From Flavobacteriales bacterium (GTDB taxonomy: Bacteria; Bacteroidota; Bacteroidia; Flavobacteriales_D; JAHECK01): a DNA stretch of 43,113 nucleotides. The notes below the pieces were generated by a model. It did no database searches. It had not been told where the DNA came from and was given only the letters and a program-made list of their open reading frames with translations. The stretch is from assembly GCA_024641785.1 (NCBI GenBank), contig JAHECK010000011.1, forward strand, positions 1 to 43,113, in the 5' to 3' direction. How positions within the stretch are numbered: the first letter of the stretch is position 1; each line of letters opens with the position of its first letter. Made by a program: the position numbers and the translations under genes. Positions 43,081-43,113 of this stretch are shown here, one piece after another.

Positions 43081-43113
43081 TCAATTAATTTCGTCATTTA
43101 GTACAGGGCTTAT

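Overview
The window is AT-rich chromosomal DNA from a member of the phylum Bacteroidota. Four things point there: promoter -7 elements of the TAnnTTTG type in front of many genes; few Shine-Dalgarno sequences; an IPExxxVDY-family gene between rnc and pyk; and phylum-typical gene blocks (purH-mreBCD-mrdA-rodA, coaX to corC, rplM-rpsI-rpsB-tsf-pyrH-frr). The order cannot be fixed from this sequence alone. No integrase, transposase, CRISPR array or phage module is present, so this is core genome with one polysaccharide-precursor cluster.

Layout. 1-6680 (+): the 3' part of purH, then the rod-shape/elongasome operon mreB, mreC, mreD, mrdA (PBP2), rodA. 6693-14541 (-): an envelope block read from coaX through an outer-membrane barrel protein, a TPR protein, lptC, a small membrane protein and a CorC-type protein, followed by the membrane-anchored PPIase ppiD. 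14620-15211: tRNA-Phe(GAA) and a 450-base stretch without a clear gene that holds two related repeat-plus-terminator modules. 15212-22180 (+): a small secreted protein, UDP-glucuronate decarboxylase, the dTDP-rhamnose genes rfbACDB, a phosphohexomutase and a YqaA/DedA-like membrane protein. 22177-26985 (-): acpP-fabF-rnc-IPExxxVDY-pyk, preceded by an iodotyrosine-deiodinase-like flavoprotein. 27071-32958 (+): purN, marC, rnhA, then the translation block rplM-rpsI-rpsB-tsf and pyrH, frr. 32955-36952: a radical SAM/SPASM protein divergent from an RND/MMPL transporter, then thioredoxin. 37234-42059 (+): a YtxH/holin-like/small-protein triad, a CcoI-type copper P-type ATPase with a perfect FNR-type box upstream, and a LolE/FtsX-type permease. 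42056-43057 (-): dusB.

Themes. Much of the window serves envelope construction: cell-wall elongation, LPS transport (lptC), lipoprotein release (LolE-like), fatty acid synthesis, sugar nucleotides and periplasmic folding. The rest is nucleotide synthesis (purH, purN, pyrH), RNA metabolism (rnc, rnhA, dusB) and ribosome genes. The most notable signals outside coding content are a perfect intrinsic-terminator hairpin inside the lptC signal-peptide coding sequence, the twin modules after tRNA-Phe, candidate leaders before rplM and rpsB, an exact FNR-type palindrome before ccoI, and three convergent gene pairs that share a single 4-base stop-codon overlap.
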